Assembly: GCA_025363535.1 (NCBI GenBank)
Contig: JANYDP010000061.1
Coordinates: 1 to 15,682 of the forward strand
From: Verrucomicrobiota bacterium
GTDB taxonomy: Bacteria; Verrucomicrobiota; Verrucomicrobiia; Limisphaerales; CAIQOK01
Reading direction: 5' to 3'
Length of the DNA: 15,682 nt
Shown here in pieces: positions 7,653 to 12,704 of the stretch (positions are counted from its first letter, which is position 1; every line of letters begins with the position of its first letter). Under the pieces are notes generated by a model that saw only the letters and a program-made list of their open reading frames with translations, did not search any database and was not told the origin of the DNA. A program made the translations under genes and the position numbers.

Positions 7653-10600
7653 GTTGTTGTATTCCGGCCCGGTGTCCGCGCCTTGCCCAACGGCACGCTC
7701 AGGCACACCGTCGTGCCCTGCCCGGGATGGCTGCGGATGGTGCAACGGCCGCCGGATTCGGCCAGGCGCTGCTGCAAATTCCGCAGGCCGTGGCCCACGC
7801 GCCGACCCGCCACGACGCCGGGATTTTGATTTGCGGACAATACCGCCTCGGCCGCAAAACCGCAGCCATTATCTTCAATCGTGATTTCAAACAGGCGGGG
7901 TTCGGCCCGCATGGCCACACGGATGCGCGTGGCCCGCCCGTGCTTGAGCGCGTTGTTCAACGCCTCCTCGAACGCCAGAAACAAATTGTGCCGCGTCTCG
8001 GCGGACAAGGGATGATGCGGCAACCCCTGCGGAATGTGCAGATCACATTCCACCGCCGTGTTCTGCAAATACTCGGTCGCATAATGGCCGAGGTACGCCG
8101 CGAGATTTTCCAGGGTATCGTTGTGCGGGTTCACCGCCCACACAATTTCGTCCAAGGACTGCAGCAGATCGCGCGAGGTCAGGGCGATGGAGTCCAGCTT
8201 GCGGGCCACCGGTGCCTGACCTTGCAGCTCGCCCTTCGCCCGCTCGCTCATGAAGGATATCTTCGTCAGCTTCGAGCCGATTTCATCGTGCATGTCCTGG
8301 GCAATTCTCATGCGCTCGCGCTCCAGGGACTGCTGCTGCGCCAGCACGGCGAGCCGGCGGCGCAACCGGCGGTTGGACACCAGCCGCGCGACGCCCGCCA
8401 CCAGCGCCACGGCCAGCGCGCCGTAAGCCGTCAAGGCCCAGGCCGAGCGCCACGCCGGGGTCGGGATGAGAAACGCGAAGGACGCCCCCTGCGGATCCCA
8501 CGCGTCGGCGCTCCCCGCCTGCACCCGGAACGTAAAATTGCCGTAGGGCAGCCGACCATAAGCGACGCTCCGCGCCGGACTGCCTTCCACCCAGTCGGGA
8601 TCGAAACCCTCGAGCCGGTGCCGGAACCGGATTTTTTCCGGCGCGGAAAAATTTAACGCGGTGAATTGAAACTCCAGCGAACGCAAATCCGAGGGCAGCC
8701 GCGCGATTTCTTTTTCCAGGTGAAGCGCCGGCACCGGACTGCCGTTGACGAGCACCTCCTCGATCAACGCCGGCAGCGGCGTTTGATTGACCAGCAGCCT
8801 GTGCGGATCCAGGGTGACGACACCCTCCGCCGTCCCGAACCACAATTTTCCATCGGCCGCTTTCACCGCGCCCGGCCAGCCGTAGGCCGTGGCGGGATCG
8901 TTCGGCGCGTTGTCCTCCTCAAACACCAACTGACAATGGATCGCCGACTGTCCCACCAGCGCCGCCGCAATATCGGACTGCACGGCATGGTAGATCGCGC
9001 GGCTGGTGCCCAGCCATAAATCGCCGTCGGCATCGGAGAGAATTCCCAGGATCGCATCGGCCCCTGACCCCAGGTTCAAATTCCAATGCAAGTACCGGCC
9101 CGTGACCACACACGCCAGATTTCCACCGGCGGTGCCGATCCAGATTCGGCCGGCGGCATCTTCGTGCAACGCGCGGATGCTTTTGCCGCCCAGCACTGAC
9201 GGAGCGAGGATGGTTTTGAATTTGCCCGTCTCACCACGCAAGACTTCGCCATTGCCACAGCCCAGCCACAGGACGTCGTGTTGCGCAGCTAAAACTGCGG
9301 TGACCGGCTGATCCGGCAAACCGGCGTCGGCACCAAATTGAGTAACCGCGCCGGCCGCGAGCCGGTTTAACCCGCCTGACTGTGTCCCCGCCCAGACAGC
9401 CCCGGCCCCATCCGCGGCCACCGCCAACACCAAGTTGTCAGACAAACCATTGTCAGTGGTAAAATGAACCGATCGTCCGTCCGCCAGGCAATAGACTCCC
9501 GCGCCCGGCGTGCCCACCCACAAGCTCGCGTCCGGTGCCAGCGCAATGGAAGAAACCAGATTTTGCAACTCCACCAACTCTGCACCAGCGGGCCGGTCGA
9601 ATTTTTCCGCCGTGCCCACGAACAAACCGCTGCGATCAAACCCAAGCCAGGCACGTCCCTGCGGACCAAGCGCCAGACAGACCGTCGGGCGACTCGGCAG
9701 CCCGACGCTGCTGTCAAGGACGCGGACATTGCGCGGCTGCAGCCGGACCAGCCCGCCGCCAAAGGTACCGAGCCAGAGATTGCCTTCGCGATCTTCGCAG
9801 AGCGCGCGCACGTCGCTGGCGAGTCCGCCGTTGCGCAGCGTGATGGGCAGAAAGTTGTCATCGGTGAAGCAGTACAATCCCTTGCCGCTGGTGCCGATCC
9901 ACAACTCGCCGTGGCGGCCTTCGCACAAGCTCCAGATGCGCAGCGACGAAAGATTTTCCCCGCCGCCAAAATGGTTGAGGTGTTTGCCTTCGGTGAGATT
10001 CACCAGGTAGGTGTCGCCGAATGCCCACAGCTTGCCGACGCGATCTTCATACACGCCGAGCGATTCAGGATTTCGCCCCGGACTGTCGGTTTGAAACGGA
10101 AACGGGAAAATCCGGCCATCCTTGAACTGGCACATGCCGGCGCGCGTCGTGATCCAGACGGTGCCGGAACGCGCGACGTGAACGTTGGAAACAAAATCTC
10201 CCGGCAACCCGTCCCGGGTGGAAAACCTTTTCAGCGACGCCTTGCCCAGCAGGCACAAGCCGGTCGGCATCCCGATCCACAAGTTGCCCGCGCTGTCTTC
10301 AGCGATGCTGTTTACCGTATCGTCCAACACATTTCGTGCTGCGGGATAACGCACCAGGTTGCCCTTGGAATAGGAAAATAAGCCATCGCCCTGGGTGCCG
10401 ATCCACATCTGCCCGGACGCATCCTCGCACAACGCCGTCACCCGGAGGGCTTCGTTCGTGTGCCGGCCGGCGGGTGTGATGGGTACAAACCGCACGCCGT
10501 CGAAACGCGCCAGACCGCCGGCAGTGCCGATCCACAAGTAACCGTCCCGCGACTGAAACACGGCGGTGACGTAATTATCCGGCAATCCCTGCGGCTTGAT

Positions 10601-10726
10601 CCAGACCTGCACCGAAAGATCCTGCGGCAAAAACTTCGGCGTCGCTGCCCGCACGCCCGCCAGCCCGCACGCCAGCAGTAGCACGAGCAAGCAATGGCAG
10701 ATGGTGCAGATTCGGTTCACCGGCAA
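7649..10726 (-). CDS. Two-propeller (Y_Y_Y) periplasmic sensor histidine kinase, HisKA_3 type
   Basis: 1025-residue inner-membrane kinase. A signal peptide (about 1-28, LLVLLLACGLAGVRA-A) is followed by a periplasmic sensor of about 14 blade motifs of the form D..G.LWIGT..GL (about 55-640), enough for two seven-bladed propellers. A Y_Y_Y domain (about 680-755) ends in the usual YGRLPYGNFTF. One membrane helix (about 761-783) precedes a basic stop-transfer segment (NRRLRRRL). The cytoplasmic part has a HisKA_3 box with H813 (DMHDEIGSKL) and an HATPase domain with N-box EEALNNALKHG, G1 box EDNGCGF (D952) and G2 box GHGLRNL. The first start after an in-frame stop is TTG at 10726; GTG at 10720 is equally possible. 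Bacteroidetes proteins with the same sensor layout detect glycan fragments, so an oligosaccharide ligand is inferred. It overlaps the regulator gene by 4 nt. Confidence 0.94.
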   Translation of the reverse strand: MPVNRICTICHCLLVLLLACGLAGVRAATPKFLPQDLSVQVWIKPQGLPDNYVTAVFQSRDGYLWIGTAGGLARFDGVRFVPITPAGRHTNEALRVTALCEDASGQMWIGTQGDGLFSYSKGNLVRYPAARNVLDDTVNSIAEDSAGNLWIGMPTGLCLLGKASLKRFSTRDGLPGDFVSNVHVARSGTVWITTRAGMCQFKDGRIFPFPFQTDSPGRNPESLGVYEDRVGKLWAFGDTYLVNLTEGKHLNHFGGGENLSSLRIWSLCEGRHGELWIGTSGKGLYCFTDDNFLPITLRNGGLASDVRALCEDREGNLWLGTFGGGLVRLQPRNVRVLDSSVGLPSRPTVCLALGPQGRAWLGFDRSGLFVGTAEKFDRPAGAELVELQNLVSSIALAPDASLWVGTPGAGVYCLADGRSVHFTTDNGLSDNLVLAVAADGAGAVWAGTQSGGLNRLAAGAVTQFGADAGLPDQPVTAVLAAQHDVLWLGCGNGEVLRGETGKFKTILAPSVLGGKSIRALHEDAAGRIWIGTAGGNLACVVTGRYLHWNLNLGSGADAILGILSDADGDLWLGTSRAIYHAVQSDIAAALVGQSAIHCQLVFEEDNAPNDPATAYGWPGAVKAADGKLWFGTAEGVVTLDPHRLLVNQTPLPALIEEVLVNGSPVPALHLEKEIARLPSDLRSLEFQFTALNFSAPEKIRFRHRLEGFDPDWVEGSPARSVAYGRLPYGNFTFRVQAGSADAWDPQGASFAFLIPTPAWRSAWALTAYGALAVALVAGVARLVSNRRLRRRLAVLAQQQSLERERMRIAQDMHDEIGSKLTKISFMSERAKGELQGQAPVARKLDSIALTSRDLLQSLDEIVWAVNPHNDTLENLAAYLGHYATEYLQNTAVECDLHIPQGLPHHPLSAETRHNLFLAFEEALNNALKHGRATRIRVAMRAEPRLFEITIEDNGCGFAAEAVLSANQNPGVVAGRRVGHGLRNLQQRLAESGGRCTIRSHPGQGTTVCLSVPLGKARTPGRNTTT

Positions 10727-10775
10727 TGAATAGCAAAATCACTCCGAAGTGCAACTCTGGGACCTTTAAGATTAC

Positions 10776-10835
10776 TGGATAAACGGATTGGTGAAATTGG
10801 TGTTGCGAGCGCTTTTGCAACAATCCATTTATCCA
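10776..10835 (-). promoter_or_regulatory. Nested dyad upstream of the sensor kinase operon
   Basis: Arms TGGATAAACGGATTG (10776-10790) and CAATCCATTTATCCA (10821-10835) are complementary at 14 of 15 positions. In the mRNA sense the one mismatch is a U-G wobble. Inside lies a second dyad, TGTTGC-N10-GCAACA (10801-10822), with an AGCGCT core. The structure ends 50 nt upstream of the kinase TTG start. A further ATTTATCC copy lies at 10888-10895. It could be a protein-binding operator, for example for the operon's own regulator, or a 5'-UTR hairpin. Its proximity to the repeat-filled gap means it could also be remains of a dispersed element. Confidence 0.6.
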
Positions 10836-10850
10836 CCCATCCCTTCCCAG

Positions 10851-10876
10851 TCTTTGCGCGCATTGCCCTCTTTGCG
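10851..10876. repeat. Degenerate direct repeat TCTTTGCG upstream of kinase operon
   Basis: TCTTTGCG occurs at 10851-10858 and again at 10869-10876, an 18-bp period, next to an A/T-rich tract (10879-10893). It resembles a decayed tandem of the CGCAAAGA motif I recall as a dispersed repeat in related genomes. No promoter hexamers can be called confidently here. Confidence 0.4.
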
Positions 10877-10976
10877 GTTAATTTTTTATTTATCCTGTCC
10901 CAAACCCCCTCCGGCGGACATTTGAAATGCTCGTCGTGGAAAAGGTGAACTCGTTTCGCGCGACGCCGCCCGCCGG

Positions 10977-11082
10977 CGGAGCGCGGCGTTCACGCCGCTT
11001 CAACTCCCGCACACCAGCCCGCAGAAATATTTCAGCGTCTCCATCCATCCGTGCGCTGAAGCGGTCTGAAGCCCGCGCTCCG
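10977..11082. repeat. Composite REP-like palindrome pair (copy A)
   Basis: Two 26-bp palindromic units face each other: 10977-11002 forward and 11057-11082 reversed, 54 bp apart. Each starts CGGAGCGCGG and carries a short hairpin with a TTCA loop: GCGGCG-TTCA-CGCCGC in the first, GCGGGC-TTCA-GACCGC (one mismatch) in the second. The first unit is identical at all 26 positions to the reversed unit at 11418-11443 in copy B. The spacing and the CCCGCA after the first unit also match copy B, so A and B are two copies of one composite element. No open frame in this region looks coding. Confidence 0.85.
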
Positions 11083-11114
11083 TCGGATTTCGCGCGAGCG
11101 TGTCTCGGACTGCG

Positions 11115-11144
11115 GCGGAAAGCGCAGCGCCACGCTGCTTTCGC
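11115..11144. repeat. Short imperfect hairpin in repeat cluster
   Basis: GCAGCG (11124-11129) pairs with CGCTGC (11133-11138) around CCA. After a two-base bulge the stem extends through AAA/TTT and further G-C pairs. It lies between the two composite palindrome pairs and is probably another member or remnant of the dispersed palindrome families in this gap. Confidence 0.5.
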
Positions 11145-11202
11145 ACGCCCGAAAATCGTTCTCAGAATCAAAAGCCGCCCGTCCGCACGAAAGCACCAAA
11201 GG

Positions 11203-11272
11203 GCTGGCGCACTTCAAAACGCTTCGCGCAGTTCGAAAGTCGCCGTGCAGCGCGCCAGCGTCTTGAAGTGCG
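11203..11272. repeat. Interlocked inverted repeats in the gap
   Basis: CGCACTTCAAAACGC (11208-11222) is complementary at 14 of 15 positions to GCGTCTTGAAGTGCG (11258-11272). GCTGGCGC (11203-11210) is perfectly complementary to GCGCCAGC (11252-11259). The arms overlap in such an order that the two stems exclude each other, giving two alternative folds. A further small palindrome (GCGGTGGCCTTCCACCGC) follows at 11271-11288. This is non-coding repeat DNA; no function can be assigned. Confidence 0.6.
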
Positions 11273-11310
11273 GTGGCCTTCCACCGCTTTTCCCCGCGCG
11301 CCAGAAAATT

Positions 11311-11487
11311 TTATTGAGGCTCGTATAATTGAGTGACGGAGCGCGGCCTTCAGGCCGCTTCAGTGCCCGCAAACAGATGGCCGTGGAAAAATCCCGGCCC
11401 GCTGCCAGTTGGTGAGGTGAAGCGGCGTGAACGCCGCGCTCCGCCCCCGGCTCATTCCCTGTCACCCTATTCAACGAGTCTCAATAA
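11311..11487. mobile_element. MITE-like 177-bp element with terminal inverted repeats (copy B)
   Basis: The ends are TTATTGAGGCTCGT (11311-11324) and ACGAGTCTCAATAA (11474-11487), inverted repeats matching at 13 of 14 positions. Inside each end is a GTGAC (11333-11337 on the left, its complement at 11460-11464), then a 26-bp CGGAGCGCGG palindrome: 11337-11362 forward and 11418-11443 reversed. There is no coding sequence and no clear target-site duplication. The layout fits a non-autonomous palindromic element whose transposase, perhaps a REP-associated tyrosine transposase, would be elsewhere. A non-mobile REP cluster is the alternative. The 71 nt from here to the GH5-like stop hold only A/C-rich sequence (AACCAAGCAACCAAG) and no convincing terminator. 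Confidence 0.65.
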
Positions 11488-11558
11488 CAACAAAGAAACC
11501 AAGCAACCAAGTCGGAAAACTTTATCCCTTCGTTCCTGGGTTGTTCAATCCCACCGCC

Positions 11559-12677
11559 TCAATGCACCGTCGTCAGCGACTTGATGAAATTCACTTCCTC
11601 CGTTTTGTAGGGCGTGCCGTCCGCGCGGAAGATGTCGTGAAACCACACCGGCGGTTCGTTCGTGTAAGTTTTATCCCATGAATCCCACGGGAAAATGGTC
11701 TGCGTTTTGCCGGAGACAAAGCCCCAGTTGTAAGCGCCGACGTTCTGCTCTTTCATGTAGCCCAGATTCGGATCAAACGTGCTGCCCACCGGTCGCGCCA
11801 TGTATTCCGTGCAGATGATCGGGCGATGATACCGGCGCAAATTTTCCACGCAGAGTTTGAGTTTGTTCAACGGGTCGTAGCAGTGAAACGTGATGATGTC
11901 CGATTGTTCAAACTGCAATTTTTCCATCGCAGAAAGTTTCGCTGGATCGGCCCACGGCCCCAGCCACGGCGCGGAGGAAAGCGGCTGCGACGGTTTCATT
12001 TCCCGCGCCCACGCAAACGTTTTTTCCAGCAGCAACCGCACGGTTGCCACTTTGTTCGTTGGTTCCAATTTGTTGTAGCCGGAGCCGTTCATGTTATCCG
12101 GCTCGTTATAGACATCCCAAAAATCAATGCGCTGGTCGTTGCGGAAACGTTTGATGACGCCCTGCACATACGGCTTCAATTCATCGAGCCGCGCGGGGTT
12201 CGCCGTGTATTCACGGCCCGGCGTCTGCAGCCAGCCGGAGTTGTGGACGAACGGTTTCGGATTGCGCTGCTGGCCCATTTTCGGATCGGGATCCCAGCAG
12301 GAATCGAACAGCACGAACATCACGCCGATGTGGTGCTTGTGCGCGATCTCAAGAAACTGATCCATGCGTTTCAAAAATCCTTTCGCTTCCTGCTGCCACA
12401 ACAGGTGATGCAAAAAAACGCGGACGCTCGTGAAGCCAAGCTGCTCCGCCCAGCCGAGTTCGCGATCAATTGTGGCCGCATCAAACGAATCCGCCTGCCA
12501 CATCTCCAACTGGTTGATCGCGGTGCTGGGACTAAAGTTGCAGCCCACCAGCCAGGGATGGTCTTTGCTCCAGGCATTGGCTTTCGCTTCCGACCAACGC
12601 GATTGCGCGCTGACCGGTCCGCAACTCATTCCCAAAACGAGCAGAACAGCGCACAAGGATTTCCAGTTTTTTCTCAT
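11559..12677 (-). CDS. Secreted clan GH-A (GH5-like) glycoside hydrolase, annotated elsewhere as 1,4-beta-xylanase
   Basis: 372 residues. A signal peptide (about 1-24; LCAVLLVLGMSCGPVSA-Q) is followed by a single TIM-barrel domain. The general acid/base is E192 in WDVYNEPDN and the nucleophile is E291 in IICTEYMAR, as in clan GH-A. The opening WLVGCNFSPSTAINQLEMW, FVLFDSCWDP, and the end KTQTIFPWDSW...PVWFHDIF are hallmarks of a highly conserved family that genome pipelines name cellulase-family or 1,4-beta-xylanase. To my knowledge its real substrate has not been established. The start is 27 nt after the LamG protein's stop, so the two are probably co-transcribed. No Shine-Dalgarno precedes the ATG; the leader is A/T-rich instead. 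The substrate is presumably a plant-polysaccharide fragment, given the neighbours. Confidence 0.9.
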   Translation of the reverse strand: MRKNWKSLCAVLLVLGMSCGPVSAQSRWSEAKANAWSKDHPWLVGCNFSPSTAINQLEMWQADSFDAATIDRELGWAEQLGFTSVRVFLHHLLWQQEAKGFLKRMDQFLEIAHKHHIGVMFVLFDSCWDPDPKMGQQRNPKPFVHNSGWLQTPGREYTANPARLDELKPYVQGVIKRFRNDQRIDFWDVYNEPDNMNGSGYNKLEPTNKVATVRLLLEKTFAWAREMKPSQPLSSAPWLGPWADPAKLSAMEKLQFEQSDIITFHCYDPLNKLKLCVENLRRYHRPIICTEYMARPVGSTFDPNLGYMKEQNVGAYNWGFVSGKTQTIFPWDSWDKTYTNEPPVWFHDIFRADGTPYKTEEVNFIKSLTTVH

Positions 12678-12704
12678 AAATTTTATTTGGTGTGAAAAAT
12701 ATTC

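Noticed and set aside
7653..7745. Longer N-terminus for the response regulator.
   Set aside because: It would lie wholly inside the kinase gene and adds no receiver homology; the ATG at 7652 gives the canonical MSKTITVSIVDD start and the ATGA overlap.
7640..8656. Plus-strand open frames opposite the kinase catalytic domain.
   Set aside because: They mirror the HisKA_3/HATPase coding sequence and have no domain of their own.
10927..11328. Small open frames in the repeat-filled gap, with translations such as RRSRRFNS or LKRRERRAP.
   Set aside because: They are translations of the palindromic repeats and have no independent coding signal.
11488..11558. Terminator downstream of the GH5-like gene.
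   Set aside because: Only GGGATTG/CAACCC can pair, leaving a two-base loop, and no T-run follows.
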